Part shown: piece after piece, positions 24,828 to 32,964 of the stretch | Layout: every line of letters begins with the position of its first letter | How positions within the stretch are numbered: position 1 is the stretch's first letter | Assembly: GCF_003606265.1 (NCBI RefSeq) | Contig: NZ_CP023671.1 | Span: 3,335,423 to 3,399,422 of the forward strand | DNA from: Clostridium septicum | GTDB lineage: Bacteria > Bacillota > Clostridia > Clostridiales > Clostridiaceae | Reading direction: 5' to 3' | DNA length: 64,000 nt | Translations under genes and position numbers: made by a program | Notes under the pieces: model-generated | Database searches by the model: none | Told to the model about the DNA's origin: nothing | Seen by the model: the letters and a program-made list of their open reading frames with translations, nothing else

Positions 24828-26057
24828 ATGAAAAAAGGTAAAATAAAAAGAATATTGGAAGACCATTGGAAAGAGTTTGAAAAGTTATATAAAAATAAGA
24901 TTAGACCTAATGTTAAAAAGGAAGTAGAAAAAGTTTTAAAGTGTAAAGATACAAAGTATGGATTTATTGAATTGAAGTGTAATAATTGTAATACTACAAA
25001 GAGAATCGGATTTACATGTAAAAGTAGATTTTGTACTTCATGTGGAAAGATTTATACGGATAATTGGATTGATAATATGTTGGGAAATTTAATAAATGTT
25101 AGGCATAGACATATAGTTTTTACTATACCAAAAGAATTAAGAGAATTCTTTGGACTGGATAGACAAAGACTTAAGATATTGCCGAAGTGCGCAGCGAGAG
25201 CTGTTACGAGTTGGATGCATAGTTTAAATAGAAAGGAGGAATTCACACCAGGTATAGTAACTGTAATACATACATTTGGAAGAGATTTAAAGTGGAATCC
25301 TCATGTACATATGATGGTTACAGAAGGAGGGAGAGGAAATATAACAGAATGGAGGCATATAAGGCACATATCTTATGAATCATTAAGAAAAAGATGGCAA
25401 AAGGTTTTGTTAGATGAAATAACTTATATAAATGGAAATACAAAAGAAATTAAATTACTAAAAAATAAACTATATAAAGAGAAAGATAAAGGTTTTTATG
25501 TTCATGCTAAAACTGAGATAAAATCAGCGAAGACAGCAGCAAAATATGTAGGGAGATATGTGGGACGTCCTGCGATAGCGGAATCAAGGATTCTTAAATA
25601 TGATGGTGAAAATGTGACTTATAAATATACTAGACATGAAGATAATAAGGTCATAGTTGAAACTGTACATGTATATGAGTTCATAAAAAGAATAATAAGA
25701 CATATTCCAGAGAAAAATTTTAAAATGATAAGATACTTTGGAATTTATTCTAGAAGAAGCAAAGGAAAATTTAATTTTATAAAAATGATAGATGAAAAGA
25801 TATTAAGTATAAGAAGATCTATAGCAACTTGGGAGAATAGAATACTGGCAATAAGTGGTGTAAATCCGTGTAAATGTCCTAACTGTGGTAATAAAATGAG
25901 ATTTCATGATATTGTATATCCTAAATATGGGTCCATGAGGGAACGGCTGAGAATTAAGATTATAGAAGAGAATGAAGAAAAATTAGAAAAGGCTATAGAA
26001 AATTATGCTATTACTAAACGTATATTAAGTGGTAAAATAATTCCGAAAACAACTTAG
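24828..26057 (+). CDS. IS91-family transposase
   Basis: 409 residues. The N-terminus has a zinc ribbon (LKCNNCNTTKRI, FCTSCGKIYTDNWID). The HUH rolling-circle core shows NPHVHMMVTEGG (the HUH-type metal site) and AAKYVGRYVGRPAIAES, carrying the catalytic tyrosines of the family. A second CxxC pair (CKCPNCGNKM, about residue 352) lies near the C-terminus. It should cut and move single strands without target duplication. TTAGAGGTTTAACAG precedes the ATG as a modest ribosome binding site. Intact, with another copy beginning at the window end. Confidence 0.93.
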   Translation: MKKGKIKRILEDHWKEFEKLYKNKIRPNVKKEVEKVLKCKDTKYGFIELKCNNCNTTKRIGFTCKSRFCTSCGKIYTDNWIDNMLGNLINVRHRHIVFTIPKELREFFGLDRQRLKILPKCAARAVTSWMHSLNRKEEFTPGIVTVIHTFGRDLKWNPHVHMMVTEGGRGNITEWRHIRHISYESLRKRWQKVLLDEITYINGNTKEIKLLKNKLYKEKDKGFYVHAKTEIKSAKTAAKYVGRYVGRPAIAESRILKYDGENVTYKYTRHEDNKVIVETVHVYEFIKRIIRHIPEKNFKMIRYFGIYSRRSKGKFNFIKMIDEKILSIRRSIATWENRILAISGVNPCKCPNCGNKMRFHDIVYPKYGSMRERLRIKIIEENEEKLEKAIENYAITKRILSGKIIPKTT

Positions 26058-26071
26058 TTGGAGGAAGTAAA

Positions 26072-26263
26072 ATGAAAACAGAGGAAATATTATATATTTG
26101 TACTATTTGCGGAGCTAAAGAAAATATTCCTAAAGAAGTAGTTGAATATTTTGATGAAATGGATCAAAGCAATGTTGATGAACCACCATGCTTTTCATGT
26201 GAAAAGTGCGGAGGAGTAATGAGGCCTAAAGAGTATACTGGAGTATATGGAATAAAGTATTAA
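26072..26263 (+). CDS. small double zinc-knuckle protein, 63 aa
   Basis: GGAGG lies 8 bases before the ATG, 14 bases after the transposase stop. Two CxxC pairs (ICTICGAKEN, FSCEKCGGVM) make a compact zinc ribbon. It may be a passenger of the IS91-like element or a host gene; the tight spacing favours co-transcription with the transposase. A terminator follows at once. No family recognised. Confidence 0.7.
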   Translation: MKTEEILYICTICGAKENIPKEVVEYFDEMDQSNVDEPPCFSCEKCGGVMRPKEYTGVYGIKY

Positions 26264-26280
26264 TTAATAGGAAAAATATA

Positions 26281-26311
26281 GCATAGAACAGATATCGGTT
26301 CTATGCTTTTT
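26281..26311 (+). terminator. terminator of the small zinc-knuckle gene
   Basis: GCATAGAAC (26281-26289) pairs with GTTCTATGC (26298-26306), then T-run. Confidence 0.85.
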
Positions 26312-26331
26312 AAGGTACTTAAAATTAAATT

Positions 26332-26363
26332 CCCGAAGGGAGCGTGGCGAAAGCCACTTTTTT
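26332..26363 (+). other. two adjacent GC-rich mini-hairpins with T-run
   Basis: CCC-GAA-GGG (26332-26340), then GTGGC-GAAA-GCCAC (26344-26357), then six T. GC-rich hairpins with GNRA-type loops are unusual in this AT-rich DNA and resemble the origin-end structures of single-strand transposons. It could also be a second terminator. Confidence 0.45.
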
Positions 26364-26430
26364 ATGGTTTTTTCAATATTTATTCATTATATTTATAGTA
26401 ATTATTGTTATATTTAATACTTTAAAGCAC

Positions 26431-26466
26431 AACAAATAGAAGGTAGTAAAATCACCTCCTATTTGT
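26431..26466 (-). terminator. probable terminator of the IS1182 transposase
   Basis: ACAAATAGaAGGT pairs with ACCTcCTATTTGT with one mismatch, 13 bases past the minus-strand stop. The T-run on the minus strand is weak. Confidence 0.55.
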
Positions 26467-26478
26467 AAAATTATAACT

Positions 26479-28068
26479 TTACTCCATTTTCATTTTATGT
26501 AATAATATTCTATTTATATTTGTTAGTGTTTTATTAAACAACTTTTTGATATCGTAAGCGAAGCAAAGAAGTAGAAATTCTATTTTTATATTTTTCTTAC
26601 CTCTTAATAAAAATCTCCTAAAACCGTAGTCTTGCTTTAGTACTCCAAATGCACACTCAACTTGAATAGAACGATTCATCCTTAATAACTTCCCTTCATG
26701 GGTGGTTATTTTATTTAATGATTTTTCACGATATTTTATAAAATCTTTTGAAACATGAAGTCTTTTATTTCCTTTAGCTTTAGTACAGGTATTCTTATAA
26801 GGACAATCATTACAATTTTCACATTCGTATATTGTAATTTCAGATATATAACCAGATTTTGATGTTCTATATTTAGTTGATACTGGAACTATCCTTTTCC
26901 CGAAAGCACAAATATAAATATCATTTTTAACATCATAGTTCATATTTTCTCTTTTACTTATATCATTTTTAAACTTTTTACTCTTGGACTTTTCATAAGT
27001 TTGAGGTTTGATATATGAATTTTGTTTATGTTCAGATAGATACCTATAATTTTCTTCACTTTCGTATCCAGCGTCAGCTATAACATTTTCAAACTTAACA
27101 GGTAATTCTTCTTCCAGTTTATCTAAGAATGGAATAAGAGTTAATTGGTCTGAACGTTCACTTGATATATCAATACCAACAATATATTCACCTTCAACCC
27201 CTATTTGAATGTTATATCCTGGCTTTAATTGCCCATTCTTCATATGGTCTTCCTTCATGTGCATGAAGGTTGCGTCTTTATCTGTTTTTGAAAAACTATT
27301 TCGTCCATTAAATGTGTTATTATAATCATCATATTTACTTTGCTTTTCAATAAATTCTTCTAAAGATTCTATGTATTTTTGTAAAGCACTTTTTCTTTTG
27401 CCTTTACATTGCACAAATGTAATATTATTAGCTATTTTTATATCATCAAGTTTGCTTAGTATAGCCTTTACTTTTTCTACTGATATTTTACCTTCAATTT
27501 TACCAACATTAATTTTAAAATCTTTAAATATATCAGATAAAATTAAGTTAATTTTTTTTTGAAGTTTTGCTTCAAACTTATCAGTAGTCTTTTTCCAAAC
27601 AAAAGTATATTTATTTGCATTCGCTTCGATTTTTGTTCCATCAATAAATATATTTTTATATTTTATTTCCTCCATTTTGCCTAATTTACATATTAATTGA
27701 TTAAATAAATCGTCAATGCAATTTTCTAATCTATTAACTCTAAATCTAGCAATTGTATTGTAATCGGGAGCCTTTTGCCCCTGCAAAAGCCAGATAAAAT
27801 TAATATCACGTTTGCACGCTTTTTCAATCTCTCTACTAGAGTATAATTTATTCATATATCCATATATTAAAATTCTAAATAAGATGACAGGATCAATTAC
27901 TGGATTTCTACCTAATGTAGAGTATGTATTATATAATCTTGTATAATCTAATCCCTCCGTAACTTTAAATAGCAATCTCACTGAATCATCTTCACATGGT
28001 ATAAAAGGAACCTGGATTGGGAAACCTATTTGATGCATAGGTATCACATTTTTTGTGAAGTTTTTCAT
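26479..28068 (-). CDS. IS1182-family transposase
   Basis: 529 residues, full family length. The N-terminal DNA-binding part (NPVIDPVILFRILIYGYMNK, SSREIEKACKRDINFIWL) is followed by a DDE core: FIDGTKIEANANKYTF, VIADAGYESEENYRYL, and the C-terminal ECAFGVLKQDYGFRRF that carries the catalytic glutamate. The insertion with ICAFGKR, YECENCNDCPYKNTC is the usual Cys-rich zinc region. The frame is intact, so the element may still be active. Confidence 0.95.
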   Translation of the reverse strand: MKNFTKNVIPMHQIGFPIQVPFIPCEDDSVRLLFKVTEGLDYTRLYNTYSTLGRNPVIDPVILFRILIYGYMNKLYSSREIEKACKRDINFIWLLQGQKAPDYNTIARFRVNRLENCIDDLFNQLICKLGKMEEIKYKNIFIDGTKIEANANKYTFVWKKTTDKFEAKLQKKINLILSDIFKDFKINVGKIEGKISVEKVKAILSKLDDIKIANNITFVQCKGKRKSALQKYIESLEEFIEKQSKYDDYNNTFNGRNSFSKTDKDATFMHMKEDHMKNGQLKPGYNIQIGVEGEYIVGIDISSERSDQLTLIPFLDKLEEELPVKFENVIADAGYESEENYRYLSEHKQNSYIKPQTYEKSKSKKFKNDISKRENMNYDVKNDIYICAFGKRIVPVSTKYRTSKSGYISEITIYECENCNDCPYKNTCTKAKGNKRLHVSKDFIKYREKSLNKITTHEGKLLRMNRSIQVECAFGVLKQDYGFRRFLLRGKKNIKIEFLLLCFAYDIKKLFNKTLTNINRILLHKMKME

Positions 28069-28083
28069 ATATATACTATGCGC

Positions 28084-28120
28084 AAAAAAGGAAGTTCCAA
28101 TTCGAACTTCCTTTTTTTTT
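28084..28120. terminator. hairpin just upstream of the IS1182 transposase
   Basis: AAGGAAGTT (28088-28096) pairs with AACTTCCTT (28105-28113), flanked by A- and T-runs, so it works both ways. It would stop transcription entering the transposase from outside. Confidence 0.7.
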
Positions 28121-28265
28121 CGCTAAGTATCAAAATTTATTTTGATACAGCTCTTTTATTTCTTTTAAGATAAATATTACATTAATTTTAGCATATTTCA
28201 ATTTTCAAAAGAATAGATACTATTAAGAGCATAAAAAAGGACAGAAAATATACAGAGGTGATATT

Positions 28266-28457
28266 ATGAACAAGGATAAAATAAAGGAGTTGTACGTGAA
28301 AACTTTTCATAACTTCGATGAAAGATTATCTTTAGATAAGATGGAAGAAGAACTAATAAATTATTATAATGCAGCAGGCTTTGACATTGATACATTAGAG
28401 AAATTGATGGAAACTATAGATAAAGAATCAAGAAGATTAATTAGAACAAATAGATAA
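28266..28457 (+). CDS. small hypothetical protein, 63 aa
   Basis: AGAGGTG precedes the ATG. The product is helical and charged (MNKDKIKELYVKTFHNFDER, then NYYNAAGFDIDTLEKLMETI). No family recognised. Next to an intact copy of a phage-type holin-like gene, so it may be of prophage origin. Confidence 0.6.
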   Translation: MNKDKIKELYVKTFHNFDERLSLDKMEEELINYYNAAGFDIDTLEKLMETIDKESRRLIRTNR

Positions 28458-28543
28458 TTAACTTTTTAGATTAAATAAACTAAAGTTAAAATTCACTATA
28501 ATATAGGCTACTGAATATATTTATTTTATGGAGGTGTATATTT

Positions 28544-28771
28544 ATGAAAAGTGATAAAATACCTAAAAACTTTAAAGATGTATTTTTAAGCGTAAGGAAA
28601 ATTATAGCATTATTAGTTACAATAGTCTTTTGTTATCTTAGTATTGTTGGAAAAATTAATTCATCAGAGTTTATACCGATTTTTAGTATGATTATAGGTT
28701 ATTACTTTGGAAAATCTACGGCTTTAGATAATAATGCATCTGAGAAAAATAATGAAAAAGTAATTAACTAA
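28544..28771 (+). CDS. holin-like small membrane protein, phage type
   Basis: 75 residues with GGAGGTG before the ATG. Two hydrophobic helices (FLSVRKIIALLVTIVFCYLS and EFIPIFSMIIGYYFGKST) and a polar tail. It is the intact relative of the broken gene at 139-348, where it would stand before an amidase. Here no endolysin follows, so it is an orphan. The family is common in clostridial prophages; pore-forming action is assumed from layout, not shown. Confidence 0.65.
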   Translation: MKSDKIPKNFKDVFLSVRKIIALLVTIVFCYLSIVGKINSSEFIPIFSMIIGYYFGKSTALDNNASEKNNEKVIN

Positions 28772-28807
28772 TATAGATTAACATAGTGGAAATAGAATAA
28801 TATTTAA

Positions 28808-28845
28808 GGTCAATGTAAAAATATATTACATTGACATTATTTTAT
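28808..28845 (+). terminator. terminator of the holin-like gene
   Basis: TCAATGTAA (28810-28818) pairs with TTACATTGA (28826-28834), then T-rich. Confidence 0.8.
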
Positions 28846-28974
28846 AGTAAAATTAGCAATGTAAGTTTTATTATGCTGTTAGTTAACCATATGTTTTATT
28901 AAATTTAAAAATAGAGATGCATTGTTGATGTAATAAATATATTTTTAGTAAATAGGAATTAGTTAAAAAAATTG

Positions 28975-29012
28975 GTGCAATCTAATAATTAGTATAGATT
29001 ATTAGATTGCAC
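28975..29012. other. 15-bp perfect hairpin
   Basis: GTGCAATCTAATAAT (28975-28989) pairs with ATTATTAGATTGCAC (28998-29012). No T-run follows, so it may act as an mRNA end or an operator rather than a terminator. Confidence 0.55.
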
Positions 29013-29050
29013 TAATTTGTTAGAAAAATCTTATTAGAGATTGTTAATAA

Positions 29051-29066
29051 TGTGACAATTATCACA
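29051..29066. promoter_or_regulatory. CRP/FNR-family operator TGTGA-N6-TCACA
   Basis: TGTGACAATTATCACA is a perfect inverted repeat of the CRP/FNR-superfamily type, about 100 bases before the nitrate reductase start. In anaerobes, members of this family such as HcpR and FNR-like proteins control nitrate, nitrite and nitric-oxide genes. The regulator gene is not in the window. The site probably places the nar operon under redox, nitrate or nitrosative control. Confidence 0.65.
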
Positions 29067-29164
29067 GTGAAATTTTCATTATGATGATAAAATTAAAAAC
29101 GTATAAGATTAAATAATGGTTATAAATATTACAAATAAATACAAAAGAGTGGAGATGTTATCAG

Positions 29165-31243
29165 ATGAAAAAAATACAATCAACTTGTAACTACTGTGCT
29201 TTGGCATGTAACCTAGATTTTTATGTTGAAGATGGAAAAATAAAAAAGATATTACCAACGGAGCATTATCCAGTAAATAAGGGATTCTCCTGTATTAAAG
29301 GATTAAATTTAGATAAGCAACAAAGCAAAATTAAAGCTAGAAAATCACCTATTTTAAGAAATGAAAAAGATGAAATGGTTGAAATTTCCTGGGAAGATGG
29401 ATTTAACATTTTTGCAGAAAAAATGACAAATATACAAGAAAAGTATGGTAAAGAAAGTGTTGCTTTTATTAGTACAGGTCAGATGACTACCGAGGAAATG
29501 GCGCTTTTAGGACATGTAGGAAGAAATTACATGGGAATAAATGGAGATGGAAATACAAGACTTTGCATGGCAACTGCAGTTGTTGCACATAAGCAAAGTT
29601 TCGGATTTGATGCACCTCCATATACTTTAAATGATATTGAATTATCAGATACTATTGTATTTATTGGTGCCAATCCTGTTATAGCACATCCAGTATTGTG
29701 GGGGCGTGTTAGAAAAAATAAAGAAGCTAAAATAATAACAATAGATCCAAGAAAATCAGAAACTGCTTTAAATTCAGACATATGGATAGATATAAAACCA
29801 AAAGCAGATTTAGTTTTATTTTATACTTTAGCTAATGTATTAATAGAAAAGAATTGGATTAATAAAGAGTATATTGAAAACTACACAGAAGGTTTTGAAG
29901 AATTTAAAAAGCACGTAACTAGATTTACATTAAAAAATGTAGAAGAAGCTACTGGCATATCAAAGGAAAGAGTTTTAGAACTTGCACAAATTATTCATGA
30001 AGGAAAGCGTGTTTCTTTCTGGTGGACAATGGGAGTTAATCAGGGATACGAGGCAGTAAGAACTGCTCAATCAATTATAGATCTTGCAATAATGACTGGA
30101 AATATAGGAAGAGAAGGTACTGGTGCTAATTCATTGACAGGACAATGTAATGCAATGGGTTCTAGAGCTTTTAGTAATACAGCTGGTCTTTATGGTGGAG
30201 GTGAATATGACAATCCAGTAAGAAGAAAAGCAGTTGCAGAGGCTTTAGAAATTGAAGAAAGTTTACTTCCATCAAAACCAACACTACCATATAACATGAT
30301 AATAGAAAAAATAAAATCAGGGGAAATCAAAGGACTTTGGGTAATATGTACAAATCCAAGACATTCATGGAGCAATAATGAGGAATTTGAAAAGGCTATA
30401 AAGAATTTAGATTTCTTTGTAGTTCAAGATATATATGAAGATACAGATAGTGCTAAACTTTGTGATTTATATTTACCATCAGTTCCAGCTATAAAAAAAC
30501 AAGGTGTTTTAATAAACACAGAACGTCGTTTATCAATGGTTTCACCAGTTTTAGAAAAAGAAGATGGAGAACTTACGGACTATGAAATTTTCTTAGGAGT
30601 TGGAAAAGCTTTAGGAATGGGAAATCTTTTAGATAAGTGGAGAACACCACAAGATGCTTTTGAACTTTTAAAGAAGTGTTCAAAGGGAATGCCTTGTGAT
30701 ATTACAGGTGTTAATTATGAAGATTTAAAGGGGTCTAAAGGAGTACAATGGCCATTTAAAGAAGGTGAAGTTCTTAAAGAAGATGAAAGAAGACTTTTTG
30801 AAGATAATAAGTATTATACGCCATCCAAAAAGGTTAAGTTTATGTTTGAAGATGTTTTAGAGTGTCCAACAAAGACAACAGAAGAATTTCCTTACATATT
30901 TAACTCAGGTAGAGGTACTGTTGGACAATGGCATACACAAACTAGAACAAGAGAAATTGATATAGTTTCTAATATAACTCTAAAAGATTCTTATGTTTAT
31001 ATAAATGAAGAACTTGCAAAAGAGTTAAATATTTCACAAAATGAAAGAATTAGAATCAATTCTTCCAATGGTGTTAAAGCAGAGTTTACTGCAAAAATTA
31101 CAGACAATGTTAAGAAAAATCATTTATATGCACCAATTCATTATATAGAAACTAATGCATTAACGCCTTCAATATTTGATCCATATTCAAAGGAGCCATC
31201 ATATAAGACAGTGGCAGTAAATATTGAAAAAATAAATCATTAA
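29165..31243 (+). CDS. narB: molybdopterin nitrate reductase, catalytic subunit
   Basis: 692 residues, molybdopterin guanine dinucleotide family. A [4Fe-4S] cluster is held by Cys 8, 11, 15 and 43 (CNYCALAC and FSCIKG). TRLCMATAV (Cys about 134) is the expected molybdenum ligand of the NarB/NasA group, in place of selenocysteine. SLTGQCNAMGSRAFSNTAGL and GRGTVGQWHTQTRT match nitrate reductases rather than formate dehydrogenases. No twin-arginine signal, so it is cytoplasmic. It reduces nitrate to nitrite with electrons from the next two gene products. Layout like the narB-narC region of C. perfringens. Confidence 0.88.
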   Translation: MKKIQSTCNYCALACNLDFYVEDGKIKKILPTEHYPVNKGFSCIKGLNLDKQQSKIKARKSPILRNEKDEMVEISWEDGFNIFAEKMTNIQEKYGKESVAFISTGQMTTEEMALLGHVGRNYMGINGDGNTRLCMATAVVAHKQSFGFDAPPYTLNDIELSDTIVFIGANPVIAHPVLWGRVRKNKEAKIITIDPRKSETALNSDIWIDIKPKADLVLFYTLANVLIEKNWINKEYIENYTEGFEEFKKHVTRFTLKNVEEATGISKERVLELAQIIHEGKRVSFWWTMGVNQGYEAVRTAQSIIDLAIMTGNIGREGTGANSLTGQCNAMGSRAFSNTAGLYGGGEYDNPVRRKAVAEALEIEESLLPSKPTLPYNMIIEKIKSGEIKGLWVICTNPRHSWSNNEEFEKAIKNLDFFVVQDIYEDTDSAKLCDLYLPSVPAIKKQGVLINTERRLSMVSPVLEKEDGELTDYEIFLGVGKALGMGNLLDKWRTPQDAFELLKKCSKGMPCDITGVNYEDLKGSKGVQWPFKEGEVLKEDERRLFEDNKYYTPSKKVKFMFEDVLECPTKTTEEFPYIFNSGRGTVGQWHTQTRTREIDIVSNITLKDSYVYINEELAKELNISQNERIRINSSNGVKAEFTAKITDNVKKNHLYAPIHYIETNALTPSIFDPYSKEPSYKTVAVNIEKINH

Positions 31244-31255
31244 GGAGCTATTAAC

Positions 31256-31669
31256 ATGAAGAGAATAAAAATAGATAGAAAAAAATGTGTAGGGTGTTTA
31301 ACTTGTACTACAGCTTGTTTAGTATCTCATGAATCAGAGGAAACTAGAAGTAGAATAACAATAGATGGTAATGGCAAATATGCTCCTATTTTTTGTAGAC
31401 ATTGTGATAAGCCAGAGTGTGTTTACACCTGTATGACAGGAGCTATGAGTAAGGATAAAGAAACTGGATTAGTTAATTATGATAAAAATAAATGTGCAAG
31501 TTGTTATATGTGTATAATGGCGTGTCCTTATGGTGTATTAAAAGCCGAAAAGGAGAAGCACAAAGAAATTATGAAGTGTGATATGTGTAAGAATTCGAAG
31601 GAAGGTACTCCTCAATGTGTAGAAAAATGTCCTATGTCAGCAATTACTTTAGAGGAGGTAGATGAATAA
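31256..31669 (+). CDS. narC: ferredoxin-type electron transfer subunit of nitrate reductase
   Basis: 137 residues with four Cys clusters: KCVGCLTCTTACL, FCRHCDKPECVYTC, KCASCYMCIMACP and KCDMCKN with PQCVEKCP, the HycB/DmsB-like arrangement for up to four [4Fe-4S] centres. It starts 12 bases after narB behind AAGGAGC. It should carry electrons to the molybdenum subunit. The stop overlaps the ATG of the next gene by one base. Confidence 0.88.
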   Translation: MKRIKIDRKKCVGCLTCTTACLVSHESEETRSRITIDGNGKYAPIFCRHCDKPECVYTCMTGAMSKDKETGLVNYDKNKCASCYMCIMACPYGVLKAEKEKHKEIMKCDMCKNSKEGTPQCVEKCPMSAITLEEVDE

Positions 31670-32895
31670 TGAAATATGTAGTTATAGGTGCCTCAGCAGC
31701 AGGGATAAGTGGGGCTAAAACATTAAGAGAATTAGATGAGAATGCAGAAATAACATTAGTATCAAAAGATGAATATGTATATTCAAGATGTATATTACAT
31801 CACTATATTTCAAATCACAGAAATATTAAGGAATTAAATTTTGCAGATGAAAACTTTTTTACAAATAATAATATAAATTGGATTAAGGGTGTAGAGGTTA
31901 TTTCTTTAGATGAAAAAAATCAAAAAATAGTTCTTTCAAATAATAATATTTTAAGCTATGACAAGATTTTAATAGCTAGTGGAGCTTCTTCTTTTATACC
32001 TCCAATTGTAAATTTAAGAGAGGCTAATAGAGTAGTAGGACTTAGAAATTTAGAAGATGCAATTCTTATAAAGAATGAAATAAATAATATAAAAAATGTA
32101 GTTGTATTAGGAGCTGGACTAGTTGGTATAGATGCTATTAGTGGACTATTAGAATCTGGTTTAAATGTTTCATTAGTAGAAATGGGAGATAAAATACTTC
32201 CACTTCAATTAGATAAATACACTTCTAAAGTTTATGAAGAGAAGTTTAAGGAAAAAGGAGTAAATTTAAAGCTTAATGTTAAAGCAGAGAAGCTTATAAT
32301 TGATGAAAATAAAAATCCTAAAGCCTTACTATTAAATACAGGAGAAGAGATTCCATGTGAGTTAGTAATAGTCGCTACAGGAGTAAGGGCTAATATTGGC
32401 TTTATAAATGAAACTGAAGTAGCTACAGATAGGTTTGGTTTAATTATAAATGAAAAGGGAGAAACAAATATTACAAACGTATATGGGGCTGGGGATGTAA
32501 CAGGAAGAAACCCTATATGGCCAACGGCTGTAAAAGAAGGAATAATAGCAGCTAATAATATGCTAAACAATTCTTTAATTATGACAGATTTCTTTGGAAG
32601 TAAAAATACCATGAATTTTGTTGGTATTGCTACAATGTCATTAGGAATAACTGAGGCTCCAGATGATTCATATAAGGTAGAAATTAGAAGAGATAAAGAT
32701 AATTATAAAAAGATAATTCATAAAGATGGAAAAATATATGGAAGTATAATTCAAGGGGATTTATCTTATGCAGGAGTCTTAACTCAGCTTATAAAAGAAA
32801 AAATAGATATTTCAAAAGTAAAGAAAAATATTTTTGACATAGATTACTCAGATTTCTTTAATATAGAAGAAAATTTTGAATACAGTTATAAATAG
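31669..32895 (+). CDS. FAD/NAD(P)-dependent oxidoreductase of the nitrate operon
   Basis: 408 residues. Two Rossmann folds: YVVIGASAAGISGAKTLREL (FAD, residue 2 on) and VVVLGAGLVGIDAISGLLES (NAD(P)H, about 145). VYGAGDVTG is the second FAD contact. It resembles rubredoxin/ferredoxin reductases and the flavin half of NirB. Its TAATG junction with narC couples translation, so it likely feeds NAD(P)H electrons to the iron-sulfur subunit. It lacks the sulfite/nitrite reductase half, so nitrite reduction is not its job. Confidence 0.85.
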   Translation: MKYVVIGASAAGISGAKTLRELDENAEITLVSKDEYVYSRCILHHYISNHRNIKELNFADENFFTNNNINWIKGVEVISLDEKNQKIVLSNNNILSYDKILIASGASSFIPPIVNLREANRVVGLRNLEDAILIKNEINNIKNVVVLGAGLVGIDAISGLLESGLNVSLVEMGDKILPLQLDKYTSKVYEEKFKEKGVNLKLNVKAEKLIIDENKNPKALLLNTGEEIPCELVIVATGVRANIGFINETEVATDRFGLIINEKGETNITNVYGAGDVTGRNPIWPTAVKEGIIAANNMLNNSLIMTDFFGSKNTMNFVGIATMSLGITEAPDDSYKVEIRRDKDNYKKIIHKDGKIYGSIIQGDLSYAGVLTQLIKEKIDISKVKKNIFDIDYSDFFNIEENFEYSYK

Positions 32896-32918
32896 TAGTT
32901 TTAAAATTAACTAAAATA

Positions 32919-32954
32919 AAAAGGTTATAAAGTAATTTTACTTTATAACCTTAA
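32919..32954. terminator. bidirectional terminator
   Basis: AAGGTTATAAAGTAA (32921-32935) pairs with TTACTTTATAACCTT (32938-32952) between convergent genes. Confidence 0.88.
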
Positions 32955-32964
32955 ATATGTATTG

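Larger units (their letters stand above)
24721..26364 (+). mobile_element. IS91-family-like element (right end uncertain)
   Basis: The left end is defined by comparison: 24721-24827 recurs at 63894-64000 with one mismatch (G-C-A versus G-A-A near 24748), and both copies follow a terminator T-run. A subterminal hairpin (24750-24783) lies just inside. The element carries a Y1-type transposase and perhaps the small gene at 26072. GC-rich mini-hairpins at 26332-26357 may mark the replication-origin end, but there is no second copy to confirm it. No inverted repeats or target duplication, as expected for the family. Confidence 0.65.
26430..28153 (-). mobile_element. IS1182-family insertion sequence (ends approximate)
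   Basis: One full-length IS1182-type transposase with hairpins on both sides. I could not find matching terminal repeats or a target duplication. The right boundary is guessed at the GTATCAAAA/TTTTGATAC hairpin, whose minus-strand start GAGCTGTATC resembles IS1182-type ends. The left boundary is the 26431 hairpin. Confidence 0.5.
28772..29164. other. 393-bp regulatory gap before the nitrate reductase
   Basis: It holds two hairpins (28808-28845 and 28975-29012) and the operator at 29051-29066. No protein-coding frame is supported. Confidence 0.6.

Noticed and set aside
29165..31243. Formate dehydrogenase instead of nitrate reductase
   Set aside because: The molybdenum ligand context (TRLCM) and the SLTGQ and GQWHTQTRT motifs fit NarB/NasA better, and no selenocysteine codon is present.
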